NCBI RefSeq assembly: GCF_003937945.1
Contig: NZ_RSEC01000058.1
Coordinates: 558,001-622,000 of the forward strand
Direction: 5' to 3'
DNA from: Amycolatopsis eburnea
Lineage (GTDB): Bacteria; Actinomycetota; Actinomycetes; Mycobacteriales; Pseudonocardiaceae
DNA: 64,000 bases
A program made the translations under genes and the position numbers. Within the stretch, counting starts at the first letter, position 1. Each line of letters begins with the position of its first letter. Under the pieces are notes generated by a model that was given only the letters and a program-made list of their open reading frames with translations, searched no databases and was not told the DNA's origin. Shown here in pieces: positions 56,188-63,774 of the stretch.

Positions 56188-56849
56188 CTACTTGGTGGTG
56201 CCGGGAGTCAGCACCTTGTCGATCACGAAGACCGTGGCGTTCTTCGTGGGGATGTTGCCGCAGAGGATCTTCGCGCCGTTGACGGTCATGTTCTCGCCCG
56301 AGCCCTCGATCTTGATCGGGCCGCCTGCCGTGTTCAGTGTGCTGGCCGAGCCGGCCGTGGCGAGGCCCTTGGCGTCGTAGCGTTCGCCGACGACGTGGTA
56401 TTGCAGGATCGGCGCCAGTTCGGCCGGCTTGCCCGCCAGCTCGGTGAACTTCGCGTCGCCCAGCGCCGCGAACGCCGGGTCGGCCGGCGCGAACACGGTG
56501 ATGGCCGGGGCGCTGTTGAGCGTGTCGACCAGGTTGGTGGCCTTCACCGCGGCGACGAGTTTGGTCAGCAGCGGGTTCGTCGACGCCGCCGAGGCGATCG
56601 GCTGCGGACCCATGGAGTCGAGCGAACCCGGCGCGGACCCCTGCGGCAGCTGGCTGCACGCGGGGCCGAACACGTCGGCGTGGTGACGCCGTCCGGGGAT
56701 CCGGTCATGCCTGCTGCGCTCGCCGACATCGAAGTTGACGGGGTCGTCGAACTGCTGGAGTTCGAGGCAGAGCCGCCGCTGCCGCATGCGGTCAGGGTCA
56801 GCGCGGCGGCGGCGGTCAGGCCGATTCCGGCAGCACGAAGCTTGTTCAC
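56188..56849 (-). pseudogene. Fasciclin-domain lipoprotein, frameshifted copy
   Basis: The start at 56849 encodes a lipoprotein signal (GLTAAAALTLTACGSG), a Ser/Thr linker and GSPDGVTT. At about 56680 the frame changes by one base and the fasciclin domain follows in another frame (ADVFGPACSQLPQGSAPGSL, PLLTKLVAAVKATNLVDTL, NTAGGPIKIEGSGENMTVNG) to a stop at 56188. The intact paralogue at 58818 is nearly identical across the domain. Thus one base separates this copy from a functional gene. Sequence error is possible. Confidence 0.75.
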
Positions 56850-57209
56850 GACAGATCACTCCGAATCAAGTGACCAGGGCGGTCCACCGTGGACTCACGA
56901 CGTCGCCGCCTGGTGTTGGTCGTTCGGCGTCGACGCCGAACCGGGCTCGGGGACTTCACGGATGCTTTCGCTGCCGCCGCGGGTACGGATGGCCGCACGT
57001 TCTCGGTTGGCCCGATCGAGTGAGTACGGCCGACTCGAGGCAGCACCGAACCGGTCGCCGGCACTCCGGCCATGCCTGAACCGCCGGGTCGTCACCCACA
57101 GGGCTGGTCCGTACCCCGTGGCCCTGTCCGCTGTGGCCGGTCGCCTCGAATGGTCCGTGATCCCGCCGGGATCGGGTCCGATGTTCGTTCGAGGAGAAGG
57201 AGATCCACC
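56850..57209. other. 360-bp intergenic region
   Basis: No gene is supported. It holds the upstream region of the frameshifted fasciclin copy (minus strand) and of the His-rich secreted protein (plus strand). A CGAAC at about 56933 (minus) and CGAAT at about 57147 (plus) are possible SigK -10 elements, but the -35 matches are poor. Confidence 0.35.
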
Positions 57210-57482
57210 GTGAGCACACTCCGCCGTCGCATTCTGGCGACCGCCGCGCTGCCCGCCGCGGCACTCGGCTTCCTGCTGGCCGCCCCCGCCGCGGCTTCGG
57301 CCTCCACCGCGGCTCCGCAGCCGAGCGCGTCGGTCGCCGACCACGAACCCGGCCACCACCACTCCCACGGCCTACACCTGAGCATCCTGCTCGGGCTGCA
57401 CATCACCGGCAGTTACCACCACGACGACGAGGGCGACTGCTATGACGGCCTCCTCGGCGGCGGCCTGCTCGACCTCGGCTGA
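57210..57482 (+). CDS. Small secreted His-rich protein
   Basis: 90 residues from GTG 57210 with GAAGGAG upstream. Signal peptide (RRRILATAALPAAALGFLLA, cleavage after ASA), then a short mature part with HEPGHHHSHGLHLS and ITGSYHHDDEGDC, rich in His and acidic residues and likely to bind metal. No known family. Followed by a strong terminator. Confidence 0.6.
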   Translation: MSTLRRRILATAALPAAALGFLLAAPAAASASTAAPQPSASVADHEPGHHHSHGLHLSILLGLHITGSYHHDDEGDCYDGLLGGGLLDLG

Positions 57483-57505
57483 CCGCACCCTTAGGTTGCC
57501 GGGAA

Positions 57506-57539
57506 AGCGGGGCACCGGACGTACCCGGTGTCCCGCTTC
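57506..57539 (+). terminator. Hairpin terminator
   Basis: 14-bp stem AAGCGGGGCACCGG (57506-57519) / CCGGTGTCCCGCTT (57526-57539), one G-T pair, 6-nt loop. Confidence 0.8.
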
Positions 57540-57655
57540 GCCACGTCCGAGACTTCACCCGCCGTCGCCGGGCACGATCATGAGTGTGAGTCGGTCGGCG
57601 ACGTTCAGATCCGCTGCTGCACGTTCGGCTGATCCGGTGAACCCGGTTCCCGGCA

Positions 57656-57683
57656 CCAATCCGGACGGCAAGCCGGCCCGAAT
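57656..57683 (+). promoter_or_regulatory. SigK-like promoter of the HATPase gene
   Basis: CCAATC (57656-57661), 17 nt, CGAAT (57679-57683). Predicted start near 57692, which supports the ATG at 57727 and argues against the longer open frame upstream. Confidence 0.55.
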
Positions 57684-57726
57684 GCCGAACCTGGGGAAAG
57701 CGCCGAGGGAAAGCCAGGTTGCAGCA

Positions 57727-58161
57727 ATGGATTTCGATCAGGAGTTGGCGCGACTCACCGATCGGCTCGCCGCGGCGGCCGAAACGACGGTCGCGTTGAG
57801 CGATCGGCCGGATCTCCGCCAGGTCCGGTCCGTGGTTGCCGAAGCTCTCACCTTCGGGGCGTGCCCGGACGATCGGTACGGCGGGGTCCTGCTCGTGATC
57901 GACGAGCTGGTCGGCAACGCCTACCAGCACACCACCGCGGTCCACGAGCTGCGGGTCACCCGCACCGCCGAGAACCTGCTGGTCGAAGTGAGCGACGCGG
58001 ACCCGGACATCACGCCGGTGCACGCCTGCGGGCCTGGGTCTGGGCGATTCGGGCTGCGGCTCGTGGGCCAGCTGACCGTGGACTGGGGTGTGCGCGCCGA
58101 CAGCGTGGGCAAGGTGGTGTGGGCCCTGATACCGCTCAAGGTCTTTCCCGCTGTTCCCTGA
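57727..58161 (+). CDS. RsbW/SpoIIAB-like ATP-binding anti-sigma regulator
   Basis: 144 residues from ATG 57727. HATPase fold: N-box VIDELVGNAYQHTTAV, G1-like VEVSDADPDITPV, G2 GRFGLRLVGQL. Proteins of this type bind a sigma factor or phosphorylate a STAS antagonist. It stands alone, with no adjacent sigma or STAS gene. The intact counterpart of the broken 44287 gene, though not closely similar. The SigK-like promoter would connect it with the SigK response. Confidence 0.75.
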   Translation: MDFDQELARLTDRLAAAAETTVALSDRPDLRQVRSVVAEALTFGACPDDRYGGVLLVIDELVGNAYQHTTAVHELRVTRTAENLLVEVSDADPDITPVHACGPGSGRFGLRLVGQLTVDWGVRADSVGKVVWALIPLKVFPAVP

Positions 58162-58289
58162 TCGGGTGAATCAGGTTGGTGGAGATCAACCTGCCCGCCG
58201 GGTCAGCCGTGTCTGCCGCGTCGTGAAGAGCGACAGCCGGATTTGTCCGCTGGGCAGCCGGTGGAGGGCAGACAGGGGAGGGGATTTCG

Positions 58290-58601
58290 ATGAGCGTGCG
58301 TACATCTCTGGTGGCCGTGGCCGTCATGATCGGCGGAGGGCTGGCGGTCACCGCGGGGGTTGCCGCGGCCGGTACCACGTCCGATTGCACGTACAACACC
58401 AGCGCAAGCGGGGTGAACTTCCACGTGAAGTGCTCCCGGCTTCCCGCCGGGTACGGCCAGTACCGCGCGTACGCGCAGTGCGGGAACGGCGCGATCAGCT
58501 ACGGGATCTGGACGACCGTGGCGGACAGCAAGTACATCGGCTCGGTGGCCGACTGCAGCGGCCGGGGAAACGTTGCCGCTGGTGGCATTCAGCTGCGCTG
58601 A
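58290..58601 (+). CDS. Small secreted protein with paired cysteines
   Basis: 103 residues. Signal peptide (SLVAVAVMIGGGLAVTAGVA, cleavage near AAAGT), then a mature part of about 75 residues with four cysteines (SDCTYNTSASG, HVKCSRLPAG, YAQCGNGAIS, VADCSGRGN) that could form two disulfides. Rich in Gly, Tyr and Ser. No family recognised. GGGGAGGGG upstream as ribosome-binding site. Confidence 0.6.
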   Translation: MSVRTSLVAVAVMIGGGLAVTAGVAAAGTTSDCTYNTSASGVNFHVKCSRLPAGYGQYRAYAQCGNGAISYGIWTTVADSKYIGSVADCSGRGNVAAGGIQLR

Positions 58602-58696
58602 GCGCAGAAGCCGGGGTTGGGCCGGCCGCCGTCAGCGCCCTGGAGTGAACCAGCGGTGACGACGACCGGCGGGACGCCGCCGCTTCGGCGTCCCCC

Positions 58697-58780
58697 GGTA
58701 GCGGAGCCACCTGCACTCCGCTACCAGACCAGAAGGACGGCCGCCCCGGCTCCAGGAGGTAGTGGAGCCGAGACGGCCGT
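58697..58780. terminator. Two hairpins between convergent genes
   Basis: First: perfect 10-bp stem GGTAGCGGAG (58697-58706) / CTCCGCTACC (58716-58725). Second: nested stem ACGGCCG...CGGCTCC (58737-58753) / GGAGCCG...CGGCCGT (58764-58780). They separate the small secreted protein gene from the fasciclin gene. Confidence 0.7.
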
Positions 58781-58817
58781 ACAGGGTCGGGTCACCCTTC
58801 GGCGACCGGACGTCGTG

Positions 58818-59489
58818 TTACTTGTTGCTGCCGGGGGTCAGCACCTTGTCGATCACGAAGACGGTGGCGTTCTTGGTGGGGATGTTGCCGCACAGGATCT
58901 TCGCGCCGTTGACGGTCATGTTCTCGCCCGAGCCCTCGATCTTCAGCGGGCCGCCGGCGGTGTTCAGCGAGTCCAGCGTGCCGGCGCCTTCGAGGCCCTT
59001 GGCGTTGTAGCGCTTGCCGACGACGTGGTACTGCAGGATCGGGGCCAGCTGGTCCGGCTTGCCCGCCAGCTCCTTGAACTTCGCGTCACCGAGGGCCTCG
59101 AACGCCGGGTCGGCCGGCGCGAACACCGTGATGGCCGGCGCGCTGTTGAGCGTGTCGACCAGGTTGGTGGCCTTCACGGCCGCGACGAGCTTGGTCAGCA
59201 GCGGGTTCGTCGAGGCGGCGGAGGCGACCGGCTGCGGGCCCATCGAGTCGAGCGAGCCGGGAGCGGAGCCCTGCGGCAGCTGGGAGCAGGCGGGGCCGAA
59301 GACGTCGGCGTTGGTGGTCATGCCGTCCGAAGCACCCGCGTCGGCGCTGGAGGAAGGGGCGGCCGCGGACGAGGAGGGCGCGGGTGCACTGCTGGACGAG
59401 GAGGAAGCGGAGTCGCTGCCGCTGCACGCGGTGAGCGTGAGCGCGGCGGCCGCGGTCAGACCAATACCGGCAATACGAAGATTACGCAC
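58818..59489 (-). CDS. Fasciclin-domain lipoprotein (MPT70/MPT83-like)
   Basis: 223 residues. Lipobox LTLTACSG at about 20, Ser/Ala-rich linker to about 60, and a single FAS1 domain: FGPACSQLPQGSAPGS, NPLLTKLVAAVKATNLVDTL, ITVFAPADPAFEALG, ILQYHVVGKRYNAKG and NATVFVIDKVLTPG. The best-known relatives are MPT70 and MPT83, which are SigK targets in M. tuberculosis. A SigK-like promoter stands upstream. Nearly identical to the frameshifted copy at 56188. Confidence 0.92.
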   Translation of the reverse strand: MRNLRIAGIGLTAAAALTLTACSGSDSASSSSSSAPAPSSSAAAPSSSADAGASDGMTTNADVFGPACSQLPQGSAPGSLDSMGPQPVASAASTNPLLTKLVAAVKATNLVDTLNSAPAITVFAPADPAFEALGDAKFKELAGKPDQLAPILQYHVVGKRYNAKGLEGAGTLDSLNTAGGPLKIEGSGENMTVNGAKILCGNIPTKNATVFVIDKVLTPGSNK

Positions 59490-59556
59490 GGGAATTCACT
59501 CCAATTGATTACGCGGCTGAGGCCGCCGAGTCGGCGAGAACCTCTTGTTGCTGATG

Positions 59557-59584
59557 ATTCGGCGCCCGACCGGAGCCGGATTGG
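59557..59584 (-). promoter_or_regulatory. SigK-like promoter of the fasciclin gene
   Basis: Minus strand CCAATC (59579-59584), 17 nt, CGAAT (59557-59561). Near the mycobacterial SigK consensus (CCATCC / CCGAAT). Leader of about 60 nt to the gene start at 59489. Confidence 0.65.
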
Positions 59585-59602
59585 TCGATCGGGAAGAAAT
59601 TC

Positions 59603-61186
59603 TCAGGCTGCGGTGAACGTGACGTTGTGCCACCCTGTAGCGCCGTTCGGGACGGTTCCCGCTCGCTGGTCGGTCTGGGTGTAGCCGGACTTGTCGGTGG
59701 CCCGGCAAAACACCTGGTGCACCCCCGCCGGAAGATCGATCTCGGTCCACCACATCCGCCACGTGTTCAGGTTGACCTCCTTCGACAGCGTGGTTTGCTG
59801 CCACGGCCCCTGGTCGATGCGGACTTCGACCTTCTCGATCCCGGTGTGCTGGGCCCACGCGACCCCGGCGACGCGGACCTTTCCTTTTTGGACGTTGGCG
59901 AACCCGCGGTGGGTGTCGATCCGGGATTCGGTCTTGATCGGTGCCTCCTGGCTCCAGCTGCGCTTGAGCCAGTACGCTTGCCGCGCCGCCCAGGTCGTGA
60001 CCTCGATGTCGACGACCCACTTCGTCGCCGACACGTACCCGTACAACCCGGGGGTGACCAGCCGGGCCGGGAACCCGTGTTCCAGCGGCAGCGGCTCGCC
60101 GTTCATTCCGATGGCGAGCATCGCGCCCCGGCCGCGGTCCTGGGCCGCGGCGACCGGTGTGCCGGAGGTCCAGCCGTCGACGCTGGTGCAGAACAGCTGC
60201 TCGGCGCCGGGTTTCACGCCGGCTTCGGCGAGCAGGTCGGCGAGGTCGACGCCGATGAAGTTCGATGTCGAGACGTAGTCGCCGCCGACCTCGTTGGACA
60301 CGCAGGTCATCGTGACGGTGCGTTCGACCAGGGGCCGGTTGCGGATGTCGTTGTAGCTGTAGCGGACTTCGCGGTCGACCATGCCGTGCAGCCGCAGGCT
60401 CCAGTCCTCGGTGCGCACCTGCGGCACCGACAGAGCGGTGTCGACGCGGTAGAACTTGTCGTTCGGTGTCAGGAACGGCGGCGTCCCCAGCTTGGCGAAG
60501 TCCGCGTCGGCGGGGATCATCGGCGCGGTCCGGGCCGGGACCAGCTTGCCGACCGCCTCCCGCGACGCCGTCGCGTCCCGTGTTGTGCTGATCAGCTGCC
60601 CGCCGAGCCCCAGAGCTCCCGCGCCGACGGCCACCCCGGCGCCGCCGAGCAGGAAGGACCGTCGCGAGGTCCCGGTCTTCTCGTCCGACTCCGGTTCCCG
60701 CCACACGCGGGGCGCGATCCGGTGCAGGAGGAGGAAGACGGCTACGCCGACGACGAGGCTCGCGATCGGCGCGAGCAGCGCGACGACCGTCAGGTCGGGG
60801 CGCTGGGACACGGCAAAGCCACCGATCAGTCCGAACAGGACGATGACGATCGTCCCGGGGATCGGTGAGCGCCGTGACAGCACGCCGGCGAGCGCCGCGG
60901 CCAGCACCATCACCACGGCCATGCTGCCGAGAAGCACGAGCTTGTCGTAGGTGCCGAAGGTGCGGACGGCGAAGTCCTTCAGTTCCACCGGCGTCAGGTC
61001 GATCGCGCCGTTGCCCACCGCGAGGTAGGGCGAGGCGTTGATGCTGATGAACCCGGCCACCAGGTGCCCGGCCGCCAGCGCGGCGGCCAACGCCAGGACT
61101 CCGGTGAACGCGGCGGCGAAGAATCGCGGCCGGGCGCGCGGCGGTGCTGACGGAGCTTCCGGAGTGTCGAGTTCGGTGGCGGTCAT
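59603..61186 (-). CDS. Membrane-bound molybdopterin-dependent (sulfite-oxidase-fold) oxidoreductase
   Basis: 527 residues. About five membrane segments in the first 160, a Tat-like RRSFLLGGAGVAVGAG at about 176, then the sulfite-oxidase/MsrP fold: SLRLHGMVDREVRYSYND, VERTVTMTCVSNEVGG (C295 is the likely Mo ligand), YSYNDIRNRP, GFPARLVTPGLYGYVSATKW, and a C-terminal dimerisation domain GVAWAQHTGIEKVEVRIDQG. Acts outside the membrane. Neighbour of fasciclin and sigK genes, with a SigK-like promoter (61194-61221), as in other actinobacterial SigK loci. Confidence 0.85.
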   Translation of the reverse strand: MTATELDTPEAPSAPPRARPRFFAAAFTGVLALAAALAAGHLVAGFISINASPYLAVGNGAIDLTPVELKDFAVRTFGTYDKLVLLGSMAVVMVLAAALAGVLSRRSPIPGTIVIVLFGLIGGFAVSQRPDLTVVALLAPIASLVVGVAVFLLLHRIAPRVWREPESDEKTGTSRRSFLLGGAGVAVGAGALGLGGQLISTTRDATASREAVGKLVPARTAPMIPADADFAKLGTPPFLTPNDKFYRVDTALSVPQVRTEDWSLRLHGMVDREVRYSYNDIRNRPLVERTVTMTCVSNEVGGDYVSTSNFIGVDLADLLAEAGVKPGAEQLFCTSVDGWTSGTPVAAAQDRGRGAMLAIGMNGEPLPLEHGFPARLVTPGLYGYVSATKWVVDIEVTTWAARQAYWLKRSWSQEAPIKTESRIDTHRGFANVQKGKVRVAGVAWAQHTGIEKVEVRIDQGPWQQTTLSKEVNLNTWRMWWTEIDLPAGVHQVFCRATDKSGYTQTDQRAGTVPNGATGWHNVTFTAA

Positions 61187-61193
61187 ACCAGGA

Positions 61194-61221
61194 GTTCGAG
61201 ACGGTCCGGTCGCGGTATTGG
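61194..61221 (-). promoter_or_regulatory. SigK-like promoter of the oxidoreductase gene
   Basis: Minus strand CCAATA (61216-61221), 17 nt, CGAAC (61194-61198). The -10 is followed by TCCTGGT and the ATG, so transcript and coding start nearly coincide. The sequence CGAACTCCTG is shared with the sigK promoter. Confidence 0.6.
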
Positions 61222-61235
61222 TCGCGCTGTCTCCG

Positions 61236-62216
61236 TCACACCGGATCGGGCGACAAAGCCGGAATTCCCGGGCAGCTGATGACCTGGCCGCCGTAGGTCA
61301 GCCCGGCGCCGAAACCGAACAGCAGCACGGGAGCGCCGGGCGCGATCTCACGGCGCTCGATCAGCTTCGACAACGCCAGCGGGATACTGGCGGCCGAGGT
61401 GTTGCCGGACTCGGCCACGTCCGTCGCGATCACCGCGCCGGTCGCCCCGATCTTGCGGGCGAGCGTCTCGATGATGCGGATGTTGGCTTGGTGGGTCACG
61501 ACACCGCCGAGGTCGGCCGGGTCGACGCTGGCGCGAAGGCACGCCTCCCGCGCGATCGGCGCCAGCGCGGTGGTGGCCCAGCGGAACACCGCCTGACCTT
61601 CCTGCCGGAACACCGCGGGCAGGGCGCCGGGCCCGGCGGTCTCGAGGGTGATGCAGCGGCCCTTCGCCGGGTCCGAGCCCCACACCACCGGCCCGATCCC
61701 GCCCGCGGCGCGCTCGACGACGGCGGCCGCCGCGGCGTCGCCGAAGATCACGCAGGTCGAGCGGTCCGTCCAGTCGAGGAAGTCGCTCATCTTGTCGACG
61801 CCGACCACGATCGCCCGGGAGGCAGCGTCCGCCCGGATGGCATGGTCGGCCGCGGCGAGCGCGTAGGAGAAGCCCGAGCACGCCGCGTTGAGGTCGAACG
61901 CACCGGGCGCGGTGATCCCGAGCCGCTCGGCGACCCGGCAGGCGACGCTGGGCATCCGGTCGAACGCGGTGCACGTCGCGACGATCACCAAGTCGACGTC
62001 CGCGGCGCGGTGACCGGACCGCCGCAACGCGGCGTCCGCGGCGGCCGCCGCCATGTCGGCGACCGACTCGCCGGGGGCCGCGAGCCGGCGGCGGCGCACG
62101 CCCACGCGCTCGCGGATCCACGTGTCGGACGTGCCGAGCCGCTCCGCGAGTTGCTCGTTCGTGACCGTCCGGTTCGGCTGGTAGTGCCCGAACGAGATCG
62201 CTGTCGAGCCGGTCAT
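61236..62216 (-). CDS. 3-oxoacyl-ACP synthase III family protein (KAS III)
   Basis: 326 residues from ATG 62216 (GAGGAGAA upstream; a GTG three bases before is possible). Thiolase fold with catalytic C113 (NAACSGFSYAL), H242 (THQAN) and N272 (SGNTSAAS). Other FabH marks: TSDTWIRERVGVRRRR, GVDKMSDFLDW. As a stand-alone copy next to sigK, it may serve specialised acyl chemistry rather than housekeeping fatty-acid initiation. Divergent from sigK. Confidence 0.88.
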   Translation of the reverse strand: MTGSTAISFGHYQPNRTVTNEQLAERLGTSDTWIRERVGVRRRRLAAPGESVADMAAAAADAALRRSGHRAADVDLVIVATCTAFDRMPSVACRVAERLGITAPGAFDLNAACSGFSYALAAADHAIRADAASRAIVVGVDKMSDFLDWTDRSTCVIFGDAAAAAVVERAAGGIGPVVWGSDPAKGRCITLETAGPGALPAVFRQEGQAVFRWATTALAPIAREACLRASVDPADLGGVVTHQANIRIIETLARKIGATGAVIATDVAESGNTSAASIPLALSKLIERREIAPGAPVLLFGFGAGLTYGGQVISCPGIPALSPDPV

Positions 62217-62340
62217 CACATTCTCCTCGTCGAGTCCACCTGCTGTTCGGACCGACCGGCACCGCGGCTTGGCTGATCCACTGTGGACAGCACCGGACAC
62301 TCCTCCAGGTGGGTGACCAGCTTGGTTTCTCGTCACACCA

Positions 62341-62369
62341 CCAATCCGCGCGGGCCCACCGAGACGAAC
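62341..62369 (+). promoter_or_regulatory. SigK-like promoter of sigK (autoregulation)
   Basis: CCAATC (62341-62346), 18 nt, CGAAC (62365-62369), 7 nt before the ATG at 62377; nearly leaderless. Suggests SigK transcribes its own gene. Confidence 0.6.
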
Positions 62370-62376
62370 TCCTGTC

Positions 62377-62970
62377 ATGACCGCCCGCGCCGTCGCGCTC
62401 CGCACCGTCCCCGGCGCGGAGTCCGAACCAGAGCCGGAACAGCTGCTCGCCCGCGCCGCCCTCGGTGACGAGCAGGCCTTCGCCGCGCTCTACGACCGGC
62501 TGGCCGCGCCGATTTTCGGCACCGTCCTCCAGGTGCTGCGATCCCGACCGCACGCGGAAGAGGTCACGCAGGAGGTCCTGCTCGAGATCTGGCGCAAGGC
62601 GGCGACGTTCGACGCCGGCCGCGGGCGTGTCCAGACCTGGGCGCTGACCATCGCCCACCGGCGCGCGATCGACCGCGTCCGCTCCGAGCAGGCGGGCGTC
62701 AACCGGGAGGAACGAGCCGAGCGGCTGGACCTGCGCCGCCCGTACGACGACGTCACCGAGACCACGCTGGACCGCTTCGACCGGGCGCAGGTTCGCGCCG
62801 CTTTGGCGGTTCTGACCGATCTCCAGCGGGAGTCGATCCTGCTCGCCTACTTTCAGGGTTACACCTGCCGGGAGGTTTCCGAGAAACTCGGTGTCGCGGT
62901 CGGCACCGTCAAGACCCGCATGCGGGACGGGCTCGTCCGCCTGCGCGACGCTCTGGGAGTGCACCGATGA
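62377..62970 (+). CDS. sigK: ECF RNA polymerase sigma factor SigK
   Basis: 197 residues. Region 2: AFAALYDRLAAPIFGTVLQV, RSRPHAEEVTQEVLLEIWRK, TWALTIAHRRAIDRVRSEQ; region 4: LTDLQRESILLAYFQGYTCR, EVSEKLGVAVGTVKTRMRDG. Sequence and the 4-nt overlapping rskA gene match the SigK/RskA pair, in which RskA holds SigK at the membrane. Its promoter shares elements with five others in the window. Confidence 0.9.
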   Translation: MTARAVALRTVPGAESEPEPEQLLARAALGDEQAFAALYDRLAAPIFGTVLQVLRSRPHAEEVTQEVLLEIWRKAATFDAGRGRVQTWALTIAHRRAIDRVRSEQAGVNREERAERLDLRRPYDDVTETTLDRFDRAQVRAALAVLTDLQRESILLAYFQGYTCREVSEKLGVAVGTVKTRMRDGLVRLRDALGVHR

Positions 62971-63686
62971 CCACCGCCGACGTCCACATCCTCGCCGGTG
63001 CGTATGCCCTCGAAGCGGTCGACGACCTCGAACGCGCCGCCTTCGTCCGGCACCTGAGCGAATGCTCCGCGTGCGCGGACGAGGTTGCCGGGTTCCGGGA
63101 GACCGCTGCCCTGCTGGGCACCGCGGCCGCTGCCAGCCCGGACGACGACTTCCGCCGGCGGGTCCTCGTCGAGATCTCCCAGACTCGGCAGTTGCCGCCC
63201 CTCGTCCCGGCCGAGGCCGCGGTCCCTGCGCGACGGAGCCCGTGGCACAAGCGGGCGTGGATCGGGATCGTGGCCGTCGCGGCCGTGGCGGCGGTCCTCG
63301 TCGGCGGGATCAGCATCGGGGTGGACCAGTCGGTCCCCGGCAGCCCGGTGCCGGTGGCCGCCGGCGCGGTGACGTCCGCGCCCGACGCGACCACCGTGCG
63401 CGCTACCGTCGCCGGCGGCGGCTCGGTTTCGGCCACGGTCTCCCGGCAGCTGGGCAAGGTTCTCATTGCCGCCCATTCCCTGCCGGCGCTGGACGTCGGC
63501 CACGCCTACGAGGTGTGGCTGACGGGACCGGGCGCGCCGCGGTCGGCGGGACTGGTTGGGCCCGGAGGAGGTACCATCCAGGCCGTTCTGCCTGCCGAGA
63601 CCGACGGTGTTTCGGTGACCGTCGAACCTGCTACCGGTTCGCTGCAGCCGACCACACCGTCGGTTGCGGACCTCGCGGTCGGCTGA
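62967..63686 (+). CDS. rskA: Anti-sigma-K factor RskA
   Basis: 239 residues, ATGA overlap with sigK. N-terminal anti-sigma domain with the zinc-like H-x3-C-x2-C (VRHLSECSACADEV), one membrane segment (IGIVAVAAVAAVLVGGISIG at about 93-112) and the extracytoplasmic RskA domain (HAYEVWLTGPGAPRSAGLVG). Regulated proteolysis of RskA releases SigK in mycobacteria. Same order and topology here. Confidence 0.9.
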   Translation: MTTADVHILAGAYALEAVDDLERAAFVRHLSECSACADEVAGFRETAALLGTAAAASPDDDFRRRVLVEISQTRQLPPLVPAEAAVPARRSPWHKRAWIGIVAVAAVAAVLVGGISIGVDQSVPGSPVPVAAGAVTSAPDATTVRATVAGGGSVSATVSRQLGKVLIAAHSLPALDVGHAYEVWLTGPGAPRSAGLVGPGGGTIQAVLPAETDGVSVTVEPATGSLQPTTPSVADLAVG

Positions 63687-63774
63687 GCCCAGGTGTTACG
63701 GGGAACATAGGTTCTTGCGTTTGAACGTTGCGCCGTGGGGGGAGATGGCGAATAGTCAGTCGGGCGAAGGGATG

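Noticed and set aside
53898..56282. Nearly 800-codon plus-strand open frame
   Set aside because: Arg/Gly/Ala-rich shadow of the anti-sigma-like, DoxX and YeeE-like genes in another frame; no start, domain or homology-like phrases.
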